A stretch of 64,000 nucleotides of DNA, from assembly GCA_031835245.1 (NCBI GenBank), contig JAVKOQ010000037.1, forward strand, positions 53,501 through 117,500, in the 5' to 3' direction. Of the stretch, positions 34,396 through 44,195 are shown piece after piece. The stretch is from Balamuthia mandrillaris (lineage: Eukaryota > Discosea > Longamoebia > Balamuthiidae). Positions within the stretch are counted from its first letter, which is position 1. Each line of letters begins with the position of its first letter. The notes below the pieces were generated by a model. The model made no database searches and was not told the DNA's origin. It saw nothing but the letters and a program-made list of their open reading frames with translations. Made by a program: the position numbers and the translations under genes.

Positions 34396-36184
34396 ATGGC
34401 AGGAAACGAGGAGCAGGAGCAGCAGGACCCCATGGAGGTGGCCAGGTGCATCCTCTTCTGGGGCACGGCATCGGCGCCCTACTTCTTCCTGCACCCTTTG
34501 GAGGTGGTCGCCTTCCGGTGGAGCTCTTTTCCCTTTCGTCACAACAAGGACGCCCCTGGCCTTGCTTCTGCTGCTGCACCTTCTTCTTCTTTGTGGGGTG
34601 TCTCTCGTGCTGCAGCACGGTTGTTGCTGTTGCCTGAAACGCAGGCGCGGAGGAACGGCCAGTCGCAGTGGAGACGGTTGGGCAGCGGCCTGTGGGGCCA
34701 CCCAGGGTTCTGGAGCAGGATGCTCATGCTGGAGGATGCTGTGGGTTGGCTGGTGAGCGCCAGGGTCATGTCCCTCTGGGACCAACTCTCCCCGGCTCAC
34801 ACGGGGTGCCGTGGAGGCGGAGGGGGAGAAGAAGAACACGGAGAAGGAGAAGGAGGAAAGCTAGGCGGGTCAAGAGTGGTTTGCTGCTGTTGGGCGGTGG
34901 GCCGGGAGGTGGTGGCGGCTGCGGCGGCAGCATTTGTGGTGAGGCCGCTGGTTGCCGTGAAGAACAGGCTGAACTGCCAGCTGGTAACATCCCTTCTTGT
35001 TCCCTCTTCTGTTCTTCATTTTTTTCTTTTCTTCTCTTCTTTCTTTGTGTTTCATTCTCATAGTTTTCGTTTTTGGTTTGTTCTCCTCTCTGTTTGTTTG
35101 TTTTGTGATGAAAGCCGTTAGGAGATGGCTCCTTCAAGTATACAGGAATGTTGCAATGCTTCCACCGGACGTTGCGGGAGGAAGGCCTGGGAGGGCTCGG
35201 TTACGGGCGGCGGTCCTTTCTGCCGGGTTTCATCGGAGAGCTGAGCAGCCGGCTCTGCTCCACTGCTTTTCGCCATTGCCGATCGTCCCTCATGTTGCAC
35301 ACGCACGATCGGTGGTTCCTCCCCAAGGGCTCCGCTGTTATAGCCAACGATTTTGTTTTGCACAGTCTTGACTTTGGTTTGCTCTTTTTCTTGCTCTTCC
35401 TGTTCTTTTCCTTCTTCTGCCTCTTCCTCTGCCTCTGCCTCTGCCTCTGCCTCTGCCTCTGCCTCTGCCTCTGCCTCTGCCTCTGCCTCTGCCTCTGCCT
35501 CTGCCTCTGCCTCTGCCTCTGCCTCTGCCTCTGCCTCTGCCTCTGCCTCTGCCTCTGCCTCTGCCTCTGCCTCTGCCTCTGCCTCTGCCTCTTCCTCTGC
35601 CTCTTTTGTCTTCTCCTTTCGTATGCGAAAGAATAACTATTCTTTCACCATTAGTGATGGACTACACGACGTACCAAACGATAAACATGGTAGTAACATG
35701 GCCATGGGAGGTAATAACACGGCGATTGGATGTTTCCTCCGTTTATGGAGGAGAAGAAAGAGGAATAGCATACCAAGACTGGCAACAATGCGCAAAGGCG
35801 ATATGGAATGAGGAAGGCTTGCGTGGATTCTACAAGGGCGCTTGGTTGGTGTTGTGCAGGAACGTGGTGACAACGGTTGGGCTAATCTTGGCGTTGGATC
35901 TTCTCATGTTAGGATGGCAGCAATATCAGAAGCACAGAAATTTTGAGGAAGAGGAAGAAGAGAGTGACGCTGAAGGAGAAGAAGAAGAAGACGAAGAAGA
36001 AGAAGACGAAGAAGAAGAAGAAGAAGAAGAAGAAGAAGAAGAAGAAGAACAAGAAGAAGAACAAGAAGAAGAAGAAGAAGAACAAGAAGAAGAAGAACAA
36101 GAACAAGAACAAGAAGAAGAAGAAGAAGAACAAGAAGAAGAAGAAGAAGAGGAAAGAGAAGCCATGGAAGGAAACGAACGGTGA
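34396..36184 (+). CDS. Mitochondrial-carrier-like (SLC25-type) membrane protein with acidic tail
   Basis: Three exons (34396-34983, 35115-35376, 35655-36184) join in phase to 459 residues. Carrier-type helices are visible: ILFWGTASAPYFFLHPLEVV, PLVAVKNRLNCQL followed by FKYTGMLQCFHRTLREEG, and TYQTINMVVTWPWEVITRRL followed by NEEGLRGFYKGAWLVLCRNV. The last has the family EEGxxgfYKG signature. The PxE/PxD carrier motifs are degenerate, as in outer-membrane SLC25A46-like proteins, so the transported substrate cannot be named and the protein may not transport at all. The final ~70 residues are almost pure Glu/Gln. They are encoded by the same (GAA)n(CAA) repeat that fills introns elsewhere in the window. 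The start at 34396 follows a possible 5' leader intron. Confidence 0.75.
35421..35606. repeat. CTCTGC hexanucleotide array
   Basis: About thirty near-perfect CTCTGC units in intron 2 of the carrier gene. Confidence 0.95.
35980..36150. repeat. (GAA)n/CAAGAA repeat translated as poly-Glu/Gln
   Basis: Coding counterpart of the intronic TTC/TTG repeats. In the carrier frame GAA gives Glu and CAA gives Gln. Confidence 0.9.
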
Positions 36185-36221
36185 AAAAAAGAATTATTTA
36201 TTTTGTTGTCAGACCTTTTTG

Positions 36222-38755
36222 TTATCGACCTCCAAAGAAGATATCATGGAATGTTGGGGCAAGTGAAGAAGAGGAGGGGGAAGCAGCTTGTTTGTCCTTT
36301 TGGGGACTGAAGTGCATCTCCATCAACTCCCGTAAGCTTCGTTCTTGCCGTTGCGGAAGTTCTTGTTGTTGGTGGGGTTCTTCTTGATCTTTTTTGATGA
36401 TTACGGTACTGTCATCGTCTGCTTTGATGGGTGGAGGAACTGTTGGATGGCTCGTTGGTTGTTCCTCTTCATCGTGTTTCTTATTTCCGATGTCTTCCGT
36501 TCGTTGAGAGAAAAAGGGAAAAGAAGAAGAAAAAGAAGGAGGCGATGATGAAGAAGGAAAAGGAGAAGATGAAGAAGAAGAAGAAGCAGCAGGAGCAGAA
36601 GGAGAAGATGATGATGATGATGACGAAGAAGAAGAAGAAAAAGAAGAAAATGGTGATGATGAAAGAAAAGCAGAAGAAGAACAGGAAGTAGAGGAAACGG
36701 AAGAGGATGAAGTAGTAGGTGGTAATGGGGATGATGGTGCCCGTGAAGTAGACGACAATAAGGAAGAATCGGTGGTATTTACAGTTGTTGAGATTGTAGC
36801 GTTGTTTGTTGCTAGGGTGCTTTTTGGTCGAAAGAAAAATAAGTTGGAGAATAAGTCGGAATTTTCGGATTCCTGTTTCTCTTCTTCTTTTGTCTGGGCT
36901 GGTTCTTTGTTTTCCTCTAGCCCATGTTCTCTTTGGGGTTGCTCTGCATTTGTTGGTTTGTCATCATTCGGCTGCGGTGTCTCATCCTTGAATAAAGAGG
37001 GCGTAAGAGAAGAAGCAGAAGGTAGTTTCACTAACTCGGTAAGGTCCATTCCTTGTGTGTCCTCTTCTTCTCTTTCTTCTTCTATTTCTCGCTCTTTTTG
37101 GGCGCTTGATGCTTTGACGACATCCATCTTTTCTTCTTCTTTCAGTTTTTGTGGTTCATAGTCTGATACTCCAAGTCGTGCGTACAGCTTATCCATGTGT
37201 TGCTCTAATCGTCGAATGTAACTCTCTCGTTTTCTCAGTTTTTTGGTCAAGCGTTCGTTGATATCGATTTGGCTTTCCAACTGTTCTTCCAACGCCGCCA
37301 TTGTATCTTTCAATTCTGTTTGTAGTTTGCAAACAAAGTTAGACAGATACAAGAACCAATAAAAAGAAGAAAAGACAGCAACCACAAGAACAGAACAAGA
37401 AAGATAAGGTACTTTGGTTCTGGCCCTTAAGAAAAGCAACCAAGTCTGAACGGGCAGACGAAGAAGGCCAGTGATCATTCTCTGACTCTTCTGTTTTAGG
37501 CCTTCTCTTTGGCGGTCGTGGTATCCGTTCCATGCTTTCTCCCTCTTCTTCTTCTTCTTCTTCTTCGTTGAATGTGTCGTGTGACCCCGCATCATCTTCA
37601 TAAAAACGACCAACAGCTTCCTCCTCTTTCTGAAACTCGACTCTCTTTCGTTTGTTTGAAGTTCGTTGTATTGGGCTAACACTGCTGTAACGTGTGATGC
37701 CGAGTGCGTTGCAACGTAATGTAGTCCTATCTTCGTCTTTCAAAGCGATAATAGCATTGCCACGTCGTTTGTCTGCTTGTCTTCACGACATGAAAACAAA
37801 TAAATTTTAGTTCCGAGGTAAGGGAAGAGAATGTGAAGGAAACAACAGAGAGAAAAAATAGGAACAAAGCAAAACCTGTTAGAAGATTCAGAAAACCGAA
37901 AGGAAGTCGGCATCGAATGCCGTTGTCGTTCTCTGCTTTTGCTGACCGAGTTATTCTCTCTCTTTCCTGGCGGAGTTAAAGATACAGCAGCGGTGCTGAT
38001 GCGATGGTGGCGAGCAATGAAGGGAGAGGAGGACGGCGATGACTGCACGTCCGAGTGGTGTCGTGCCAAAAGTTGCTGAGATAGCGGTGATTCTCGCCAG
38101 GTCAGCAACATGGCTACCACGTGCTTACAGGTGCCTTTATGTTCGTTTATCTGTGAGAAAAAAGAGGAGAATGGAGAGTAGAGAGCAGCAGAGAGAGAGA
38201 GAGAGAAGAAGAAGAAGATGGAGAGAGCAAGAAGAAGAAGAAGAAGAAGAAGAAGAAGAAGAAGAAGAAGAACAACAAGAAGAAGAAGAAGAAGAAGAAC
38301 AAGAAGAACAAGAACAAGAAGAACAAGAAGAACACCTGAAGTAATGCTAACCTTCATTGCCCACAGGACAAGAACAAAAGGCCTCACCCAGTAAAAGTTT
38401 TCCGTTTCTGGACTTTACGGCCGCCCACAAGCTATACGGCTCCGCTCTGCTCCCCTATATTATTTTTTTTGAGGCAAACCCAAACAACAGAAGCATGTTA
38501 GGCAAAACAAGAAGAAAAAATAAAAAAGAACGAAAAAAAAAAACGAACGAACGTACCTGACATTTGGCCAGGACGGTGGAGTCCCTTTGCTGTAACTCAG
38601 CCACAGCTCCGCTTTCAAAGTACTTTCATTTTTGTGATGAAGATGTGAGCACACACAAAGAGCGAGGAGGCACGGAGAGAGAGAAAACCAACCTCAACGC
38701 CGCGCTGGTAGCTGGTGGACCCCGCCTTGAGGCGGATCTGCTCCACACCAAGCAT
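36222..38755 (-). CDS. SWIM zinc-finger protein with coiled coil
   Basis: Six exons (38755-38693, 38622-38557, 38454-38365, 38150-37876, 37780-37413, 37315-36222) give about 651 residues. The N-terminus matches SWIM-domain proteins: STSYQRGVEYFESGAV, AKCQGSRAEPYSLWAA, then CSCP and HKGTCKHVVAMLL, forming the C-x-C...C-x-H zinc site. SWIM domains bind DNA or proteins; family members act in recombination and chromatin. A charged middle section precedes a coiled coil (LEEQLESQIDINERLTKKLRK) near residue 300 and a poly-Ser C-terminal half. The exon 3 donor (CCT|GTGGGC) is unusual but is the only choice giving both phase and SWIM spacing. The gene is convergent with the carrier gene, stops 37 bp apart. 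AGTCGACA lies 147 nt upstream of the start. Confidence 0.78.
38228..38335. repeat. GAA/CAAGAA microsatellite in SWIM gene intron
   Basis: Intron 3 of the SWIM gene, sense strand TTC/TTG. Confidence 0.9.
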
Positions 38756-38861
38756 TGCCGATGGGCTGTGATGTTATTATTAACACCGAAATCTGTTTTC
38801 TTTTTTTTTTTGGGTTTTTTTTTTCACTTTTAAAATTTTCCAAGTAAATATTTTCCAAGTA

Positions 38862-38875
38862 ATTTTCCGGAAAAT
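38862..38875. promoter_or_regulatory. ATTTTCCGGAAAAT palindrome upstream of the SWIM gene
   Basis: Perfect 14-bp palindrome about 107 nt upstream of the SWIM ATG. TTTTCCAAGTAA repeats flank it. A related TTCCTGGAA dyad lies in the BRCA2/CSN7 promoter. Confidence 0.4.
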
Positions 38876-38901
38876 AATTTATAAATTTTTCCAAGTAATT
38901 T

Positions 38902-38909
38902 AGTCGACA
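38902..38909. promoter_or_regulatory. AGTCGACA, variant of the TGTCGACA element
   Basis: Seven of eight bases match. It lies 147 nt upstream of the SWIM start and just past the LRR gene stop. Confidence 0.35.
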
Positions 38910-38914
38910 AAAAT

Positions 38915-39903
38915 TCACAGGTATGTTACTGCGGGAGAAAGGAGCTCATCCACCTCAGGCAGCACCACGTTCAATCGGCTATCTACGTGCCGTTCGAGCT
39001 CGCTCACGGAAGGCAGAGCGTTCTCTATGCTCTCCCTCCTTTGGCGGGTTTGTGCTTTCTGCTTCTCTTCTCCCTCTACGGAGTGCCGTTGTTGTTGCGT
39101 CTTCTTCTCTTTTCTCCTCTTTCTTTCTTCGTGCATCTTCTTGTTCTTCTTCCGTTCTTCTGAGGATGTGTCTACGCTCTCTCTTCGACTGCCGCTGCTG
39201 CTGTGCCTTCGTTGGGGTGTTGTCAGTTGTTGCGTTTCTTTGCGTGGAGTAGAGGAGGAAGATGAAGAAGGAGAGGGAGAAGACGAGGATGAAGCAGATG
39301 AAGCAGTGGTAATCACAGAAGAAACTGTCGGCTTTTCTGGTGGATGAGGCAACACTGTACCATCCTCCAAAGCAACGCTCATGTTAAGAGCAGAGTAGAG
39401 GGTGATGCCTTGTTGCCGTTCTTCCTCTGTTATCGCGGCATCATCCAGTGTCTTCAGTCCTCTGAAACGACATGCCACGTATCTCCTATTTTTGTCACGT
39501 TTAAGAAGAGGAGAAGAAGAACAACAAGAACGAAAACAAAGAGGCAGAAAAAGAACAACGACAACAACAGAAACAAAAAAAAGACACACCGATAGTCTTT
39601 GTACTGCTTCAACGAAGCCCCCACAAAATAGTTCGGGCATGCCTCATTGCCCAGCATGGAGAGGTACCTCAGCCCATGGAGCGGGGCCTCCAGGAGGTTG
39701 TCCAAAAACACCGCCAGGTTCTTGATCTGGTTGTTGTTCACCCAGAGGGTGTGCAGGGAGGGCAGGGCGGGGAATTTGGTATGGGAGGTCAGCTGGTTGT
39801 TGTCCAGGACCAATGTTTCCAGCTTGGAGAAAGCCTGCAGGGACCTCAAGTTGCTAAAGAGAGTTTGTGTGAGTGGCAAAGGCGGAGAACAAAAGAGAAG
39901 AGG

Positions 39904-39955
<52 letters not shown>

Positions 39956-40131
39956 CAAGAGAGGGAGAGAGAGAGAGAGAGAGGAGAGAGAAACATGGAT
40001 AAACGGTTGTGGGAGAGGTCCAAGTGACGGATGTAGGAGGAGTGCCGCAGGATGACCTCTTTGGGAATGTCTTCCAGGTCACGAAAGGCCAAAGAAAGCT
40101 GAAACTTGGGATCAGAGGAAGGCGCCAACAT
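38915..40131 (-). CDS. Leucine-rich repeat protein (LRMDA-like)
   Basis: Three exons (40131-39995, 39853-39590, 39485-38915) join in phase to about 323 residues. LRR units read YIRHLDLSHNRLS, KLETLVLDNNQLTS and SLHTLWVNNNQIKNL. A cap like that of LRMDA and related SDS22-type proteins follows: YLSMLGNEACPNYF...YRRYVACRFRGLKTLDDAAIT. This region is probably a protein-protein interaction surface. The C-terminal 150 residues are Ser-rich then strongly Lys/Arg/Glu-rich with helical content. The in-frame ATG at 40131 is used because the longer frame has no upstream ATG. A GA run lies in intron 1. The gene is divergent from the plus gene at 40333. Confidence 0.75.
39908..39950. repeat. GA microsatellite in LRR gene intron
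   Basis: Pure GA on the plus strand, CT on the sense strand. A second shorter run is at 39962-39983. Confidence 0.85.
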
Positions 40132-40218
40132 CTCGTAACTCTTCAACTTCTTTGGGGGTTTTTTGCCTCTTCTTTTTTAATTCCATATTTAGTGAAATTT
40201 CCCTTATTAAAAAGAATT

Positions 40219-40236
40219 TTTTGATTTTTGATTGGT
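40219..40236 (-). promoter_or_regulatory. CCAAT-containing element shared with the BCD1 promoter
   Basis: On the minus strand reads ACCAATCAAAAATCAAAA, one base different from 3617-3634, about 90 nt upstream of the LRR gene ATG. Confidence 0.5.
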
Positions 40237-40247
40237 TCCTTTATATT

Positions 40248-40255
40248 TGTCGACA
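40248..40255. promoter_or_regulatory. TGTCGACA palindrome between divergent genes at 40.1 and 40.3 kb
   Basis: Exact copy 78 nt upstream of the 40333 ATG and 117 nt upstream of the LRR gene. A near copy (CGTCGACA) sits at 40274-40281. Confidence 0.5.
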
Positions 40256-40332
40256 TTATAAGAGATCGTCGATCGTCGACAGAAATACATTCTTTACATA
40301 CCAAAGCATTCCTTTGCAAGAAGGAAAGAAAG

Positions 40333-41714
40333 ATGAACGGACGGTCTGCAGCCAGCAGGCCTGCGCTGAAGATAGGCTCGCTGGAGGAGCTGGCGAGAGT
40401 CACCCATTTCAACGGACTCTCTGTGGAACACATCGAACGGAGAGCAATGCCTCTGGAAGACAAAACAGAGTAGGTATATTGATTCGGTGCTACGATTTCG
40501 CTTTTTTTCTTGCCTTCTGCTTATCTCATCTCATCTTTTTCAATGGTTAAAAAAAAAAGAGACCCGGAAGAAGCACCCTTTCGTTCTCACATGGGTTTCT
40601 TGGGACCAGGAGAGAAGCTATTGCAGGTTATGGAGGACGACTGGCAAACCGTGCTCCACTCGCTCCATACCACCCACCTCGAATTGGCTTATCATATCAA
40701 AGCTCTTATTCTCGCTTCTGAAGTGCGTCTTCTTTCTTTCTTTCGCTTCTTTCTCTTTCTCTTTCTCTTTCTCTTTCTCTTTCTCTTTCTCTTCTCTTTC
40801 TCTTTCTCTTTCTCTTTCTCTCTCTCTTTCTCTCTCTCTTTCTCTTTCTCTTTCTCTATCTCTTTCTCTTTCTCTTTCTCTTTCTCTTTATGCTTCTTAC
40901 TTCCTCCATGCAAACCAACCCCCAAAAGAACGTCAAACATACCGCCGAACTGCTCTACGACCTTCCCAAGAGCTACAAAGCCGCCTTGCAGCGATACTTC
41001 ACATCGTCACCGAAGCTTATGCCTCCCAAGAAAAGCTCTTTGCGGCAGCTTCGTGGCCAGCCTCAACCCCTTCGTGTGACCAAAGACTTTTTCCTCGGTT
41101 ATCAATACTCGCTGTTCTACAACAACAACAAGCGTGAAGCAGCACAAGCAAAGAGCAGCACGAATAAAAAGGAGAAGACCAAGAAAGATAAGCCAGACAC
41201 TAAGGATGAAGAAGAGGCCGACGACGAGGCACAATGGAAATGGTGCGTGGAGTACAAGTTCAAGAACCTCAACAACGGCCTCAAGGTGTGCATCGGGGGT
41301 GATGCCACCGCCGGGGTGGTCCGCTACATCCAAAACTATGGCTTCTACGAAGGGGGAGGCCCCAGCAACGCCTACCGGGTTGACCCTTCCGTGTTGGTGG
41401 CGGTGTTGACGGGGCAGCGCAACGAGGGGGCCTTGCGGTGGGCTGAGGAGAGGGCGCAGCTCAAGCTGACGCGATTGCAACGCGAAAAGGAGGCATGGGA
41501 GGAAGAGTACACCAAGAGAAAGGAGAAACGGTTGAAAGAAGAAGAAGAAGGAGAAGAGGACCAGCAAGACCACAAAAGGAAGCAAAGTCAACCGGAAGAG
41601 GAGGAGCTGGCGTGTTTGTTGGGGCAGGTTCAACTCCAAACGCAACGGCTGGCCGCAAAAAGGTTGAAGTACGCCGCATTTCTCGGCAAGTTGCAAGAAA
41701 ACTCTGCCCTGTAA
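40333..41714 (+). CDS. Unrecognised protein of about 361 residues
   Basis: I do not recognise this family. Three exons (40333-40469, 40560-40722, 40929-41714) join in phase. The N-terminus has LEELARVTHFNGLSVEHIERRAMPLED and a histidine-rich helical stretch VLHSLHTTHLELAYHIKAL. A Lys/Glu-rich linker precedes a compact-looking region WKWCVEYKFKNLNNGLKVCIGGDATAG. A charged predicted coiled coil with many Lys, Glu and Gln forms the C-terminus (LKLTRLQREKEAWEEEY). No signal peptide or membrane segment is seen. Consistent phase and even sequence quality argue for a real gene. It is divergent from the LRR gene and shares a TGTCGACA-containing promoter region with it. Intron 2 carries TTTCTC hexamers. 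Confidence 0.7.
40741..40888. repeat. TTTCTC hexamer array
   Basis: Fills intron 2 of the 40333 gene, pyrimidine-rich on the sense strand. Confidence 0.9.
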
Positions 41715-42298
41715 CCACGGGGCTTGTTTGCTACAGCGGGACAACCAAAAAAAAAAACAAAGCCCTCTCTGTATCTCGCACTTTCTTTTCTTTTCGTTTG
41801 TTTAATTATACAATTCGGGTGTTTGCCCGATTTGAATAGATGACGTGTGGTGGTTGCTGTGTAACACAGATACAATTACTATATATATAAAAAAAGGAAT
41901 GTTTCATTTAGATTGGAGACCACGTTACCCAGGACAACGAAATCAGGCAAATTTCATATAGACTAGCATCAGTAATTTACCTTAAATGTACATTTCGGTA
42001 GATTTTCGTTGTCCGCAGGAAATTTCCGTCAAAGGAAATGATTGACTGTTCGCATGGTTGTTGTTGCCCTATCCGGGCACGTGTGCAGCGCTTAGAGGAA
42101 GAAGGGCCACCGATACGAAGAAGTTCGGGGAAGAAAGAGCAACCCCAAAAAAAAAAAAATTGACAGCCCACAATAGCGGATTCCTTTGGTTCCCTCCTCT
42201 GTTCCTTTTCTTTTTTTGTTTGTCTTCTGGTTCAACCAACCACAACCGAAAGAGAACAACAACACCGACAAGAACACTGCAAGGGTGAACGAACTACT
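41715..42298. other. Intergenic region upstream of the protein kinase
   Basis: AT-rich, with a TATATATATAAAAAAAGG stretch near 41880. No gene or recognised element. Confidence 0.6.
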
Positions 42299-43535
42299 AT
42301 GCGATTGCTATGTCGTTCCTTCTCTTCTGACACCAGCCGTATCGACTTTAGGTACCGACAAAGGGAGTCCGTCCTGGCAGAAGCAGGTTAGTAAGCCTGC
42401 CTCTCCTTCCTTCTTGCGCTTTTTTCTTCTTGTTTTTTTCCTGTCTGACCCGTGGCTCTGCAATTGTGGTCCCGCCGAACAGAACCGAACATAGAACCAG
42501 ACCAAGAGCTGCGGTACATGGTGAGGGACTACCATGTTCGACGGCACCTTGGCTCCGGAGCAGGGGCCAGGGTCTACCTCGGGCAACATAAGAACTGCCT
42601 CCGTCAAAAGGTAGCCCTCAAAGTGGTGGACAAGAAGCTTCCCTCCGCTGCCTCTTGCCCCACCAACTCGGGGACGCACAAGGCCGCCTGCGTGGACCCT
42701 TGTTGCCAAGAGAGAGCGCTGCGCATGGCGAGAAGAGAGATCGCTGTGCTGAAAGAGCTCCCTCCACACAAGAACATCATCAAGCTGATAGATACGGTAG
42801 AGAACCAGAAGCGGCTGTGCATAGTGCTGGAGTACGCTGACGGCGGGGATCTCTTTGAGTACGTCTGCAGGAACGGAAGGTTGCAGGAGTGGGAGGCGTG
42901 GACCATCTTTCGACAGATCATTGAAGCCATTGGGCATATGCACAAGCACGGTTTCATCCATAGAGATATCAAGGTCAGTTGACCTGCTCGCTTCTTTTCT
43001 TTTGCTTCTCTTTGTTCTTTTCTCACGTTACAACAACACACAAAACAAACAGCCAGAGAACATTCTGTTGACAATGGACCGAAGGGTGCTGCTCTGCGAC
43101 TTTGGTTTAGGTGCCAGATGGAGCAGCCTCTCTCCGACCAACGCCATATGTGGCAGCTTCCACTATGCCGCTCCCGAGGTCTTGACAGCGGAGTACTATG
43201 TTGGACCCGAGGTCGATCTGTGGAGCTGTGGAGCGGTGTTGTACATGATGCTCATGGGAAGAGTTCCCTTTGCCGCGCCCACCTCTGCCGAGAGCCTCAA
43301 CAACATTCTCTGCGGTGCGTTGGACCTCGGCTTCCACGTCTCCCTGGAGGCAGCGGACCTCCTTCGTAGGCTCTTGCAACCCAACTCCTTGCACAGGGCA
43401 ACGCTGTTGGACGTTTGGAGCCACCCATGGTTCAACCGAGCGCCACACCGAGAAAGGAGCGCCTCTGCGCCCTGGCTGAAAACCTATCCAGCCTTATCCT
43501 TCCATAACGATCCGCTTCAATGTAATTATGCATGA
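42299..43535 (+). CDS. Ser/Thr protein kinase (CAMK/SNF1-like)
   Basis: Three exons (42299-42386, 42483-42973, 43053-43535) join in phase to 353 residues, little more than a kinase domain. All catalytic motifs are present: glycine loop LGSGAGARVYLG, VALKVVDK lysine, LEYADGGDLFEYV hinge, HRDIKPENIL catalytic loop, DFGLG magnesium loop, APEV and DLWSCGAVLYMMLMGRVPF. The HPWF motif ends subdomain XI, typical of the CAMK group. An unusual insertion with four cysteines, between residues about 93 and 112, separates the VALK lysine from helix C. The short N-terminal exon (MRLLCRSFSSD) is basic and could be a weak mitochondrial-type leader. Substrate unknown. An AATAAA lies 141 nt past the stop. Confidence 0.92.
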
Positions 43536-43675
43536 ACATTTTTGTACATATCAAGCTCGCGAGCAGTTCGTGTTGCTTTTCGAAAGAGAGACCCAGGGCA
43601 GCGGGTTCGTGGCAACCTGCCGTAGCACACCTGATATAAGTCACCAAAAAATATATGAATTCTATAATTCCGATC

Positions 43676-43681
43676 AATAAA
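43676..43681 (+). terminator. Polyadenylation signal AATAAA of the kinase gene
   Basis: First canonical AATAAA downstream of the kinase stop, about 45 nt before the tRNA-Thr gene. Confidence 0.45.
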
Positions 43682-43725
43682 AGGGTGGCCATTCCTCCTC
43701 AACTTTAGCGAATTTCCGGCATAAC

Positions 43726-43796
43726 GGCGCCTTAGCTTAGTGGTAGAGCGTCAGTCTTGTAAACTGAAGGTCACGAGTTCGATCCTCGTAGGCGCC
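43726..43796 (+). tRNA. tRNA-Thr (TGT anticodon), second copy
   Basis: 71-nt cloverleaf identical to the 31687 gene except for the standard TTCGATC T loop. Anticodon loop CTTGTAA. Followed by TATTTCTTTTTTT terminator, the same 3' flank as the other UGU gene. Confidence 0.95.
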
Positions 43797-44029
43797 TATT
43801 TCTTTTTTTTTTTGCGTTCGTGGGCGTCCCCATTGCCTTTGCTTTCGATGTGAGGCCTTCAGTTTTTGGTGGCCGCCTCACCGGTGCAAATCCCTCATAA
43901 AGGGGCGCCGAAACAGGCCAATAAATAGGTGGTAAGGAACTACCAGCCCATATCACAACACTTCTCTCTTCTCACGTTTCGCATGATTTTGACAGCAAAA
44001 AAAGCAAAATAAAAGTTATGTTTCCACGC

Positions 44030-44100
44030 GGCGCCTTAGCTTAGTGGTAGAGCGTCAGTCTCGTAAACTGAAGGTCACGAGTTCGATCCTCGTAGGCGCC
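44030..44100 (+). tRNA. tRNA-Thr (CGT anticodon), second copy
   Basis: 71 nt, identical in sequence to the 30683 gene. Anticodon loop CTCGTAA. Followed by TGCTTCTTTTTT. Its downstream flank GGTTCGACACCAC is also found downstream of the 30683 gene. Confidence 0.95.
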
Positions 44101-44195
44101 TGCTTCTTTTTTCACTTTTATTCCGGTTCGACACCACTTCCCGCCAATTTGATTTTTTTTTTTTTTTTGATGAAGAAAGGCGAAAGAGAAAGGAG

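Noticed and set aside
35353-35811. Open frames encoding Ala-Ser or Leu-Cys repeats
   Set aside because: They are translations of the CTCTGC hexamer array inside the carrier intron.
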